NCBI RefSeq assembly: GCF_030052815.1
Contig: NC_079510.1
Span: 8,379,375 to 8,443,374 of the forward strand
Direction of reading: 5' to 3'
Length of the DNA stretch: 64,000 nt
From: Hevea brasiliensis
Taxonomy: Eukaryota > Streptophyta > Magnoliopsida > Malpighiales > Euphorbiaceae
Of the stretch, positions 12,430 through 23,533 are shown piece by piece. The stretch's first letter is position 1. Each line of letters begins with the position of its first letter. The translations under genes were made by a program, and so were the position numbers. The notes under the pieces were generated by a model. It made no database searches, had not been told where the DNA came from, and worked only from the letters and a program-made list of their open reading frames with translations.

Positions 12430-12922
12430 AACACAACATCATAGCCACGCAATGAGTTCCAGTGATCTTGCTAAGCCATGTTTTGCTAATGAGTCCGCTA
12501 TAGCGTTAGTTTCATGCAACACATGGGAGAAGGTAATTATAGGCAGAGCTTGAAGATAATTACAAATAGAATTGATAACTGCATTAACCGTCCAAGGGGT
12601 TATGTCAAGATGAGAAACCTAGGAAATTGTGTTGATAGAGCCAGATTCAACAGTGATACCTTCTGCATTTAAGTAATAAGCTAGAAAAGAGACTAATAAC
12701 TTAAGGGCTTTACAAATAGCCATAAGCTCCACCACGTTTGAGTAAAAAATGTAAGCAGGCCAGCGCAAAGGAGGTGGTGACCAGTACACCATAGGCCTCG
12801 AGCAACACTATTAGTCCAAGACTTAATGGCTTCAGCAGAAGAAAAAATATCCAGCTTCGAATATGGGAAGTGTACGTCTCAGCCTTCAGCCAAACTAAGA
12901 CCCTAAAAAGATGAGAGAGCAA
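12430..12922 (-). pseudogene. LINE C-terminal RNase H remnant
   Basis: Minus-strand translation across frames gives PWTVNAVINSICNYL and then the characteristic IADSLAKHGLARSLELIAW ending (12504-12430), as in the RNase H-like domain at the end of plant LINE ORF2. The 12710-12922 open segment covers its N-terminal half in another frame. Confidence 0.7.
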
Positions 12923-13077
12923 ATTGATGCAGTTGTAGAACCAAAACCATTGAACACTTTATTTTTGCGATCTATCCATATCGACCAAATTATGGCATAA
13001 AAAGAGTGAGCCAGAATTTGGTTTGGAAAGAACCAATAACTAGAGCGTTCCATTCCCCAAAGAAATCGACAATAGAC

Positions 13078-13281
13078 CTAGGCACGCACAATTGGATGCC
13101 TGACCATCAAAAAAAACCAATTCCAAAGTAACCAAGTATGCCTGTGTTCTAAGAAAATGTGACTAATTGTCTTTGTGTCACAGCCACAATAGGAATAAGA
13201 ATTGTCGGCTGCAGAGAGAATACGAAGATGGCATAACCGGTCCTTGGTACTTAATCTTGCATGGCAGATGAGCCAAACCAA
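13078..13281 (-). pseudogene. LINE zinc-binding RT tail (zf-RVT)
   Basis: An open minus-strand segment of 67 codons contains WLICHARLSTKDRLCHLRIL, followed by a CGC...H...H arrangement (YCGCDTKTISHIFLEHRHT). This matches the zinc-binding domain found C-terminal to plant LINE reverse transcriptases. It lies between the RT and RNase H remnants in the expected order. Confidence 0.8.
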
Positions 13282-13429
13282 AATTATATTTAGAACGAAG
13301 CATCATAGCCCAGGCGGGGCACGACAGCTTTACAGCCTCCATAACTACTTGAAAATGAGTGACTGGTTATGTAATAGTAAGTTGGCAACTCCCAAGCCTC
13401 CCTTTTTCTTTGGCGCTATGATAGTATGC

Positions 13430-14900
13430 CAATTGATAAGATGAATTTTCTTATGGCCAACACCTCTAGCCCAAAGAAACCCTTTATTAACTGCTTAATT
13501 TTCTTTGCTATAGTTTTTGGCATTCGAAAAACATATAGGTAATATAATGACGAGAAATTATTAGGTGCAGTCCGGCGTACATATACCATCTCTCACATTC
13601 ATGTGGGATTTGGGAGGACTCACTTTTCTGTGAGAGAGGGAGCACTATTTTAACTATGATACCAAACCTGATAAACATGACTTAATTAAGGTAAGCCTAC
13701 CAAACATAGAGAGAATTTTACCATTTCAAAAAGATAGCCCGCTTTCAACCTTACTGGTAACCAGAGGCCATGCTGACACCTTCATATTATCACCAAAAAG
13801 GGAATCCAAGATATTTTGTTGAAAATTCCCCAATTTTGCAACAACAAAGACGAGCAGCTAACTCCAAAGAGTGATCATACACATTAATCCCGAATAAATG
13901 ACTCTTATGAAAATTCACTTTAAGCCTCAAAAGCGCATGAAAGCGACGGAGGATTTTGGCAATGTCAATATAATCCAGGTCAAAAGGGCAAAAGAAAATT
14001 ATATCATCTGCAAATTGCGGATGTGAGATAACTACGTCTTTGGTATTGACTCAAATACCCTGCAATCTACCCAAGCTACAAGCCTTAGAGACAAGAAGGC
14101 TAAGTGATTCCACATCGATATTGAACGATAACGGTAAGAGCGGGTCCTCTTACCGAAGGCCACTTTGCATTCTGAATTCAGTTGAGGGGCTGCTGTTAAT
14201 AAGTTTAGAGACCCGGGCATGAGAAATGCACTCCTAAATCCAAGAGCGCCATTTATTGTAAACCTCATACAATTAAGAGATTTGTCGAAGTGTGCCCATT
14301 TAACCTAATCAAAGGCCTTTTCAAAATCTATTTTAAAAACAAAGCAACTCAAATTTCTCTGCTTATAGAAATCAACTGCTTCACTTGCAACAAGAAAAAG
14401 AATCTAGTATTTGCCTGTCGCTAATGAAAGCGCTCTGATTCTAACTAATGATTGAAGGCATAACTAATTTAATGCGAGAAGATAAAGTTTTGGCCACAAT
14501 CTTGTAGATTCCATGCAGAAGACTAATTGGTCTGTAATCTTGAACCTATGAAGCTCCCCACTACCTTTAAGACCAAGGCTATGAAAGAAGAGTGAATTGC
14601 CTGACAGGGACAAGAATCATGATCAAAACTATTCATTAAGTTCATCAACTCATCCTTGATTAACGACCAAGCCTTTTTATAGGAGAAAAATTTGCCCCGT
14701 CTGGACCAGGGGCTTTGCCTGAGTCATAACTCCACACTAAGTTCTTTATTTCTTCCAGAGAGAATAGCAACTCGAGATACTGGGCCTCAACACTGGTAAG
14801 GCGAAGGAATTGAAGATTAGAATGCCATCCAAAAATAGTGTAATTTTGACAGAACCAAGCCTTGAAATGATCACAAATGACTCTATGGATATCCGGTCAC
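13430..14900 (-). pseudogene. LINE reverse transcriptase domain (degenerate)
   Basis: Minus-strand translation gives KLVMPSIISQNQSAFISDRQ (about 14490-14390), the catalytic FADDIIFF box at about 14014-13991, then VNFHKSHLFGIN. After the short insertion come FRMPKTIAKKIKQLIKGFF and APKKKGGLGVANL. Frameshifts separate these blocks, so no polymerase can be produced. Confidence 0.8.
13552..13676. mobile_element. 125-bp insertion within the LINE, with 5-bp target duplication
   Basis: RT homology stops at about 13681 and resumes at about 13551. The intervening 125 bp are flanked by the direct repeat ATGAC (13547-13551 and 13677-13681). The insert contains GTGGGATTTGGGAGGACTC and a stretch like the Met-tRNA primer-binding site (minus strand TGGTATCATAG). 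Its family is not recognised. A tiny non-autonomous LTR-derived or TIR element is possible. Confidence 0.5.
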
Positions 14901-15199
14901 CAAGCTTGCACCACGACAAAATTTTTTGATTCTAGAGGCCCATATCTGTTTTTCAATAACCAACTGCTGCACAAGATGAGACTCATGGGGTAGCAAGGCC
15001 CGACATTCCGCGTCATCTTCCCAATGATCAAGAAGCCTCTTGATTTCATTTAGTTTTGAGTCAACGTGTCCAAAGACATTAGCGTTTTAGGCTTTTAAAT
15101 TGGCCCTTAGCAGCTTAATTTTCATAGATAACGAAAGCATTAGTCCACTGGCTGAAATTTCATTCCATAGATCTCTTACAAAATTCTCAAAACCCAACG

Positions 15200-15940
15200 A
15201 AGATCACTAAACGTTCAGAAAGAAGACAGGTTCAGGCCCCCAATTAGTGAGTTCAAAGAGGACTAATGGATTATTATGGTCCGAGGTTCCCCTTGATAAT
15301 ACCTTAAAACAAGTTAGGAAAGGAACTCTAAACAATGATGGGACACCAACGCCCTGTCAATCCAATTTCTACAAATGTTGTTTCTTCATGTAAATCTTTT
15401 ACCACTAATTGGTAAATCAATGAGCCTCAAAGTGTTGACAGTAGTACAAAAATTGTCCACACCTATTACTAAAAAAGGCTGCTGCTCATATCATTAGGAT
15501 CCGAGACTTGATTTTAATCTCCCATGAAAAGAACAGGGAAATCAAGTTGCTCTACCATGCCAATGATATGCAGCCATAAAAAAAGCTTGCTCTTCCTCAT
15601 CACAAGGGGCATAGTTAAAAACCGCGTATGAAGAGAAATTAATACAAAAGAAACTTTCACCAAAACCCAATTATTAAAAGTTTGAACATCTTAGATAGAG
15701 ATGGCATCTTTGTTCCACATATCAAGAATACCTCCCACTCTTCCTACCGAGCTTGCAAGGACCCGATCCAGGTTTCCTATGCCCTACAACCTTGGTATTG
15801 CGGAAAAATTAAACTTTCACACTTAGTTTCCAAGAAAGACACTTTGAAGTTCAAGATAAGGTGTTTGAGGTGGGACTTCTTAGAGCTACCACCTACGCCT
15901 CTACAATTCCACAATAAAATAGATAACGTACTGCCTTGAT
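15200..15940 (-). pseudogene. LINE endonuclease domain (degenerate)
   Basis: Minus-strand translation in shifting frames shows the start signature GVGGSSKKSHLKHL and the segment WLHIIGMVEQLDFPVLFMGD ending at the catalytic Asp of AP-endonuclease-like domains. Later it shows DLPISGKRFTWRNN with NWIDRAL. These are typical of L1-type endonucleases, which nick target DNA. Several stop codons and frame changes are present. The plus-strand ORF at 15682-15939 is the antisense shadow of this domain. Confidence 0.75.
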
Positions 15941-16594
15941 AGACACACTCGGACTAACAAATCTAATCCACCACAACCCAGAGAAAGCTCCTTACAGATT
16001 TGTGAGCCCAGAGTCTAACCAACTTACTGGGTTCTAAGAAGCATAGGGTCTGAGGTCATCCATAATTTGTTTCACAAAGTGATCAACCAAGACATCGTCG
16101 TTACCTTCAAAAGAGATTCCTAGCCTTTTATAGAAGTCAACAGTAGCCAAGACTTTGCCTAAAAGACTATAAGGAGAAACCGATTTAGAAGAAATGAGGG
16201 CGTTCATACGCCTAATTAATATCACTGTGAGTTGCAACAACCACACTCTGAGGATTTCGGCTCGAGCAAGGAATCAGAAGACCCTTTCTTATAATGGCCT
16301 GATGCCTTTCCTTGTGATTTTCGAATTTTTTGAATTTTACGTTTTCCTCCAGCATATAATTTGAGTAAAAGCCCTATAAGTTCGTGATGGGCCTGCTGCA
16401 CTTTCTTCGTTTATGGATCCTGTTAGACTTAAGCACGCTTAGAGGAACATTACTCGACGGCCTAAGTGGAATGGGCTGGGTTATTACTGGGCTACATCGT
16501 GCACAAGTTCTAAAGAAATAGGCCCACTATACGTCACAACAGCAAAGGAAACTAAACAAGAATTCAGCTCCGCACGCTATATACTTAGTAAGCC

Positions 16595-16640
<46 letters not shown>

Positions 16641-17792
16641 AACGCAGTTTGAAAAGAACGAATAATGTTTGTTATCATTTACTATTCCCATCACGAAGCT
16701 CTCCATTGTGCTGAACTAAAAAATGTTGGTTATTTTATATAGTATGCACAACATGCTTCTAATATTACTTTAGAATTTTAATTATGCTTGTTTAACATGA
16801 TACTTGAATAAAATAATTAAACATTAAAAAAAAAGAATCTGCCGCATCAATCGTAAGTTTTTTCAAATCTTAACTCTGCTTTTAACTCATAAAAATAGAG
16901 AGTTTAAGGTGACAATCAGTACACTACTTATTTAATATATTTACTTAGCAAATATTAAATATATATTGTGTAATTAATTTTTCTATAAATACAAATAAAT
17001 TTTAATTTAATAATAACTGATGTTGTTTTTAAAACATGAGGTTTCAAAATTTGAGTTCCAATTGAAGCCGGTAATATTGAAAATAAATTTAGTAAATTTT
17101 AAAAATAATGTTTTTAGAAAATAATTTTATAATTCAACAAAATTAGAGAAAATTGATAAATTTTCACATTATAAAAGAAATTAATATAAAAAATAGTTAA
17201 ATAGTTAAAAATCCTTTATAGTAGAAGCACCTGATTCTACGTTCTGCAAAAAACAACATTAAAAAACATATATAATGCCAATAGATAATGTTGTAAAAGA
17301 ACTTCAGTTAAATATTTACAATAATATGTGAGCCTTAGGACTTCTATATCAGTTGTGAACGTGTGTGTGGGTTTATAAGCATGTGTCAAGACTCCTCTCA
17401 GTCAGTAATTGCCTGGGTGTGAGTGCTGGTATAGTAACTCCTATACTCCCTTGTGTGTGCGTGTGTTTCACTTTACCATCAAAAAAGTAGAAAAGTCTTG
17501 TTGCCATTTATGGGTGGGCCGGTGTGATCTGGCATGCCCAGGACAGAGCCTTTGGGTTTCCACATCGGTTATGTGATATATTTATAATAATATCAACAAC
17601 TTATACACAGTACTGGTAGAAAAAGAGAAGAGAATGCACAAATAAGTCTTAATTCCAAATTAATTGGAGTCAGATAAATAATTTTTTGCCATATCCGCTG
17701 CTGCTGCTGCTTTATTTGTACCGTCGATCAGCAAACCAAAGGCATGGTTACCAAATGTTGGGTATTTATATTACTTCCTCTTGCTTTGCACT
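15941..17792. other. Spacer downstream of the RRM gene
   Basis: Possible 5' remnants of the minus-strand LINE lie up to about 16590. An ATT trinucleotide microsatellite and then AT-rich DNA follow. No gene was recognised. The last few hundred bases before 17793 should contain the 3' UTR and polyadenylation region of the minus-strand RRM gene. Confidence 0.45.
16596..16640. repeat. (ATT)n microsatellite
   Basis: About 45 bp of uninterrupted TTA/ATT trinucleotide repeat. Confidence 0.97.
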
Positions 17793-20510
17793 TCAAGATT
17801 CATCAGCATTTCTTTCACTGAATTTCAGCCGAAGCGGCCGACCCATTAATTCCTACAGAATGAATAATGGAAGCATCACATAACTCCACCAATCTAAGAC
17901 TTATTGAAATGATCTTAACCAGAAAAAGATGCATGTGATTCTGGGATGAGATGAAACACAACCATACAGCAATTAATACTAGTACGTTTGCACACATGTA
18001 TGTGAATATTGGAAGATAATGATCAGAAAGACATGCATTATACTTGAATGGAAATGAAAAGAATTCTTCTTCTCAAGGTTTAAAAATAAAATGTGTAAAC
18101 TCATGCCAGTACACAACATTATCTTTCACTTCTCCATGTTAGCTCTACAGTTACCCATCCCTTTGTTCTTTGGTAAACAAGGTCCCCGTGACAACAAAAG
18201 CCAAGTTAACTGATCACCAGAAGGATCCTTCTAGCCACAGCAAATCAGGGAAGCCATTGGAGATGTCAATTGATTTTCCAGGTGGCAGGTTGAAGGAGTT
18301 AAATTGATGAATTGCCATTATTAGTTTCAAAATCATATTTAAACTATAAAGGAGAAACAAAGCAAATAAAGAAGGAAGAAAATTCCAGATCATTGAAGGA
18401 GGCTAACAAAAATGCATGTTGTAACTTTAGTAAAAAATGGATGCAGAAGGGGAAGAATTTGGTAATAGATCAAGAATGCCCAACCTCATTGCTCTTTTTT
18501 TCCTTTTCTTTTTAATGATCATCACACAGAACTATAAAGGATCTGCTTGGCATGAATATTAGAACTGCTATTAATTAGTTAGAATGTATTAAAAATTGAT
18601 ATAAATTCAATTTGACATATGTTAGTTATAGTTTTTTTTTTTTTTTTTCCTGAAATGTAGTTTCTAGAACCTCAATGCCAAATGGGCTCAAAGTGTGCAT
18701 AGATTTTCTTTATTTAAAAAAAAAAAATCCTTTAAACTAAGTACAAAGCTCAAGTGGTTAGAATCGAAAACTACAACTCAAACTACAATTATGCGGATCC
18801 ATTTGAACATCACAAACCATCCAGCCAATGAAGCAACTAGCTATTCCATATCCAAGAGCAAAGCAATATTTAAAATCAAATAAAATGCTGTAGTGTGACT
18901 AATTTAACTTTTGTTTACCTTTCCATCAAGAGCAGATATAGCAGCAACTGCCTCCTCCTTTGTGGCAAATGAAACAAACCCATAGCCAGCAGATCTTCCA
19001 GAAGGGCTGTCAAAGACAACTCTACTTGAAACCGGGTTGAAATTAGTAGAGAAAAAATCTCTCAGATGAGTTGCTCTAACTTTCCAAGCAAGATTGGAAA
19101 CATAGAGCTTATGTCGGGTCTCCCCGGCAGGAGTGCCTGGAGGAAGTGGAGGAGAGGGTTTCCTGAACCTCTTTGCAAATTCAACCCTAATAATCCTCCC
19201 TGAAAGTTCCTGCATCAAAAATTCATAAAATGAAAAACAACTTGGAAGTAATATCGAATAAGATATTGAGGAATGGAAATTGAACTCATTGCAATCTAAT
19301 GACTAGCATTTCAAGAAATGAGGATGATCGCTACAAGAATCAAGTGAATTTGGAATACCAACTAGCTAAATGAATCGGGCAGGAAAAGTTGTTGGGTTTG
19401 TTCGCATCTGTTGCAACTGGTAAGAGGTAGTTCATGAGCATTGAGCAAGTCATTTTGCTGCTTGATGATAAAAGGAAGAAGCTAAGGATTACACCTACTG
19501 ATTAATACTGAGATTGTAAAAGAAAAATAGCATGATGATGAACAACAATTGATTCTGGTTCTGTCCCCTCTCTTCTATTTTGTTTCATTTCCATCCATTT
19601 CCGGGACCTGCTCTCATACCATATTACAAGCTTGAAAGAGTCTATGATGAGGGACTAATTAGGTAGCTAAACATTCACCCCTCTTTGAATTACTTATGAT
19701 CTTTCCATATGAGACTCTTAACAAGCACAGAAACGGAAATGCAAATTTTCAAAAAACATAAAAAACGAAAATATAGGGAAACGTATAAATATAAAAAATA
19801 TCGGGATATATTTATAAATATTAAATAAAATAATAAATAAATAAGATAAATATATGAAATTAATTTAGAACTAATAAAGCTATTATATTGATAATTTAAT
19901 TATGTTTTACTCGTCATTATTAACATTTTTCATTTATTTTTATTATTAACATTAATAGTATTGTTAATTTTGTTTATTTAATTATTTTAAAATAAATTTA
20001 AAATGAGCATAGGATAATTGTTATAGAACTTGTTATTTTATTTTATTAAGTTTTGATAATAAAAAGAACGAGAAAAGAAAATAAATTAAAAAGAAAATAA
20101 ACTCAAGACCAATCAAAAACCAAGAATGTACACGGCACCACCTTCTCTCTCTCACGTCTTCTTCTCCTTGTCAACTCCCCTGTGTACTCCGAACGTCACC
20201 GACGAGACTCAGACTACTTTCCGACACCAGTTGAGCAAGTTCAAGCACATGAGCGAAAATGAAATTAACGGTGGCTTTGGACAGCTTAATGATGAATTTT
20301 ATGGGAATGATTAACAAACGCCAATTGGAAGTTAAGAGCCATCTGCGACCGTCGAAAACGCGTTCTCACGGTGGAAACGCGTTTCCATTTTTTGATTTTT
20401 CCGGATAAGGCCCCAAAATGTGTCATGGGCGCGTCCTAACGAAAGCGTCTCCAAATCGGGAAAACACCATTGATTGGAGTTTCCGTGCTTCATAGATCCT
20501 CATCAAAGCC

Positions 20511-20543
<33 letters not shown>

Positions 20544-21339
20544 GTAGATTCTAGCCCCCCAGTGATTTAACATTTTCTCTTCCCTTTTCTTTTTTATTTT
20601 CCGGATCTTTACTAATTTAACCACAAGGAATTATATATGAAAAAAGAAACATTAAAAACTCAAATACTAGAAAGATCAGACAAAACCCAGTTTCTCTATT
20701 AAAAATTAAAGTTATCCACCTGAATATTAGACCAAAAGTATAACAAATAAAATTAGAAACAAGAAGAAGAAAACTAGAAGAGCTTACATGAGAGTCAAAT
20801 TTATCAATAACAGCCTGAGCTTCCTCCCCAGAGGCCATAGTCACAAACGCAAAGCCCTTGCTCCTCCCATCTTTTTGCTTTATAATCTAGATTTAACACC
20901 AAAAGAATGAAAACCCATATCATGATTCATGAACCACATAAAAATCCAAGACTAAAGTGGGGAATTTAAAGATGGAAGGAACCTCAACATCTGTTACAGT
21001 CCCACATTGGCCAAAGAGGTTTTTGATATCAGCAACAGAGAGAGACCAAGGCAAATTGACTACATATAGTTTTCTCTTTTGGCTTACTTCCTGGGTTTCT
21101 TGTGTTTTGGTCTCTGCTGTTATTTCTTGTAAAGTGGAACCTAGTTCAAAGGAAAGCTTTCGAGTTGATGGGCGGCTGTGGGTGAGAGGAGACACACGAA
21201 GATTTTCGGAAGGGAGAAGGAAAGAATTGGAGCTGCGGAGATTTATGAACTGTCGTTGTAGTTTGGGAGATGAGAGGGATTTAGACGAAGAAGAAGGATG
21301 GCGCAGTAGGAGGGAGAGTGCAGCCTCTAGTCCCGCCAT
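17793..21339 (-). CDS. Plastid-targeted RNA-binding protein with two RRM domains (4 exons)
   Basis: Coding exons on the minus strand: 21339-20983, 20886-20788, 19209-18919 and 17852-17793. Introns of 96, 1578 and 1066 bp all have GT...AG ends, and every junction is in phase, giving 268 residues. Residues 1 to about 65 are rich in Ser, Arg and Leu and poor in acidic residues, like a chloroplast transit peptide. RRM1 has RNP2 KLYVVNLPW (90-98) and RNP1 KGFAFVTM (129-136). RRM2 has RNP2 KLYVSNLAW (186-194) and RNP1 AGYGFVSF (226-233), and ends in ELMGRPLRLKFSE encoded by the short last exon. Two RRMs after a transit peptide are the layout of chloroplast ribonucleoproteins, which bind, stabilise or help process plastid RNAs. 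The ATG at 21339 is preferred over an in-frame TTG 15 bases upstream. This is the only apparently intact gene in the window. The exact orthologue is not assigned. Confidence 0.92.
17853..18918 (-). other. Intron 3 of the RRM gene
   Basis: Donor GTAAAC follows the AAG codon at 18921-18919; acceptor CTGTAG precedes GAATTAATGGG. The intron is 1066 bp and AT-rich with T/A homopolymers. The short ORFs in it (such as 18312-18515 and 18695-18883) show no known motif. Confidence 0.88.
19210..20787 (-). other. Intron 2 of the RRM gene with foreign-looking segment
   Basis: Donor GTAAGC and acceptor TTGATGCAG. The middle (about 19730-20480) differs in composition. It contains a CT-rich stretch, CG-containing blocks such as AACGCGTTCTC and GAAACGCGTTTCC, and a 26-bp A run (20518-20543). 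This suggests an inserted repeat, but its type was not recognised. The 62-codon plus-strand ORF at 20126-20314 has no known motif. Confidence 0.75.
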
Positions 21340-21409
21340 TTCTATGGCGACCAAAAAATTTGAGATAGAACTGGTTGAAGAACAGAGGTCGGAAATATTT
21401 AAAGGATAA

Positions 21410-23220
21410 GATGGACATTTTCAAACGATTAATTTTTGTCTTTTTTTGTTAAAATAATAATTCACCCGATTATTGAATCGATAAAGATAAAAAAATTATG
21501 AATTCACAATTTAATCGAACCAAATCAAAATTTAATAAATATAATATTATGAAAATATAAATTATATATTATATAATTAAGAGGTAACAATAACGATGCA
21601 TTATTACAAATTTACAATCATTAATTTAACATATTTTACAAATAATTATTAAAATAAAGTTAATTATATAGTAATATTTTAAAATTTTAATTTAAATGAT
21701 TATATTTCACAATAAAATCTAGTATTTCAAGTTAATAAATTAATGAAGATAAACTATTAAAAATTGTGTAATAAATCAAGTTAATATACAAATAAAAAAT
21801 TATTAGTATCATGTTACAATATAAGAAAATAAATAAATCTTAATTTTTTAATTGTTATAAGTTAATATTAATTATTTATTTTAATTAGTATTTAAAGTAC
21901 ATGCGTTATATGAGCATTAAAATAATTTATAATATGTAATTATTTTATTTATATATAAAATATTAATTTAATTATTTAATTAAAATATTAAAATTTTAAC
22001 AATAATTAATATTAATTTAATTAGTACAATATAATATAGACATATTTGAAATGTTTTCATATCCATTATTTAGAAAAATTTTCCATATTTACAGTGAAAT
22101 TGTAAATAAATTTTTTCAAAATATGATGATTTATTTTCTTTGACCACTATATATTGTTTTAGTATTAATTTAAATATTTATGTCTATTAATAATGATAAA
22201 TTATCATTATTATTACCTTTAATTCAATAATAAGTATTATGATTGATAATTCATTATATATATATATAAAAAAACATATCATACTTACTAAGAATTATAA
22301 AAATCTAAAAAATAAAAGTTACTTGTATGATCATAATAATTATAATAATATTTATAAATATGTTCGGGAATATATTTATTAGTTGAAATTTATAAGAAAT
22401 TTTTAAATTAAAAATATTATTATTTACTTTGTGATATAGATAATTTTTTTTGAGAATTAATTTTTTTAATATAAATCTTTAGTAAAAAAATAATTTATAT
22501 TAAAAAGTAGCGATTCAATAAATTTAAGATTATGTAGCTTTTATTTATTGTTTTTAAAAAAAGAACATGTAGTTTGTAAATATTATGATTATTTATTTTT
22601 TAAATATATTTTTATACATAAATAAGATATTATATTATTAAGTAGTATAAAAATTAAAACTTATATATTTTAGAAAAGTTTATATTTGCGAATTTTTTAA
22701 TCAGGTAAGGAAAAAATTTTATAAATTTTATTAGATATAATTAATTTAGAATAAAATATTAATATTACAATTATTTTAAATAAAAAATTATTTTAAAAAT
22801 TAAAAAAATTATTCGTTTATAAACTCATCTTTCATTTTAATAGAATATTTATCTATTTAAATAATAAAAATTGAATTCTTTTAATTTTAATTTAAAATTA
22901 TAAGGAAAATAATGAAATTTTATTTTTTTTAATTTGGATATTTTTAAGAACTAATATTATTTAACTTAATAAAATATAATTTTAATTAATTAGCTAAAAA
23001 AGTAGCCTTTACCTTTGTCTCATGTTATATTTTTTATTATAATTAATAATTTAAAATAAAATTCAAAAGTAAAATAAAAATATAAATAAAAAGTAATTAT
23101 AAAATAAGATACACTAATTCAAATATAAAATAATTTAAATTTATAAATAGAATTTTAATTGTTTTAGAATTACTTATCAAATCAAAATAAACATTATAAA
23201 TATTTTAATTATTTATAAAT
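21410..23220. other. Very AT-rich intergenic DNA
   Basis: Upstream of the RRM gene the sequence is almost entirely A and T with no ORF of note, no RNA gene and no defined repeat boundary. The promoter of the RRM gene should lie in its first few hundred bases, but no distinct element can be singled out. Confidence 0.5.
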
Positions 23221-23533
23221 TGTAACGATTTCTAGTGATTAGTTTTCCCATTTTATAGGTGGGAAAACTATAAAATGGGAATGGAGAACTTCCCAGGAGG
23301 TCACCCATCCAAGGATTTCTCTCAAGTGAGCACGCTTAATCCTAGAGTTCTTCCAACTCTCCAGGCCATTCCATCAAAAGGCGCTTCTAGTGATTAGTTT
23401 TCCCATTTTATATATAATTACTTTTTGAACCCAATATCAATTTCGTATTTTGTCGATGTGGGATTTGTCTAAAACCGTGAGGCTTATGGCCAAGGCGGAC
23501 AATTCCTCTAGTGGTAGGAGCCCGATCATTATA
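23221..23533 (-). mobile_element. Cassandra-like solo LTR carrying 5S rRNA sequence
   Basis: The 313-bp unit begins TGTAAC and ends ATTATA, and is flanked by a perfect 5-bp duplication TAAAT (23216-23220 and 23534-23538). Positions 23287-23352 on the minus strand match the 3' half of plant 5S rRNA, including TTAAGCGTGCTC and GGATGGGTGACCTCCTGGGA. LTRs containing 5S rRNA are the hallmark of Cassandra terminal-repeat retrotransposons. A GATGTGGGAT block and a GTGGTAGGAGCCCGATCA end also fit an LTR. No internal domain or second LTR is present, so it is a solo LTR formed by recombination. An internal direct repeat (23230-23257 and 23385-23412) is unusual. Confidence 0.87.
23287..23352 (-). ncRNA. 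5S rRNA-derived segment within solo LTR (not a functional gene)
   Basis: On the minus strand the segment covers about half of 5S rRNA with a good box-C-like region (GGATGGGTGACCTCCTGGGA). The box-A region is altered: after TTAAGCGTGCT it reads CACTTGAG instead of the GGGCGAG expected in 5S. The 5' third of 5S is missing, so this is not a ribosomal gene. A residual polymerase III internal promoter is conceivable. Confidence 0.85.

Larger units (their letters stand above)
12430..15940 (-). mobile_element. Decayed LINE with endonuclease, RT and RNase H
   Basis: The minus strand carries the domain order of a plant L1-type ORF2: endonuclease near 15940-15200, reverse transcriptase near 14900-13430, zinc-binding RT tail at 13281-13078 and RNase H at 12900-12430. 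All are broken by frameshifts and stops. A 125-bp insertion (13552-13676) interrupts the RT C-terminus. I could not place either terminus exactly. Sequence up to about 16590 may belong to the 5' part, and the 3' tail may extend to about 12180. Confidence 0.8.

Noticed and set aside
15682..15939. 85-codon plus-strand ORF
   Set aside because: It is the antisense of the LINE endonuclease domain.
21340..21354. Upstream TTG-initiated extension of the RRM protein
   Set aside because: The five extra codons start with TTG; the ATG at 21339 gives a normal transit peptide start.
20957..21409. 150-codon plus-strand ORF over exon 1 of the RRM gene
   Set aside because: It is antisense to a well-supported exon with conserved RNP motifs and has no motif of its own.
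23287..23352. Functional 5S rRNA gene
   Set aside because: Only part of 5S is present, box A is altered, and the segment sits in an LTR with target duplications.
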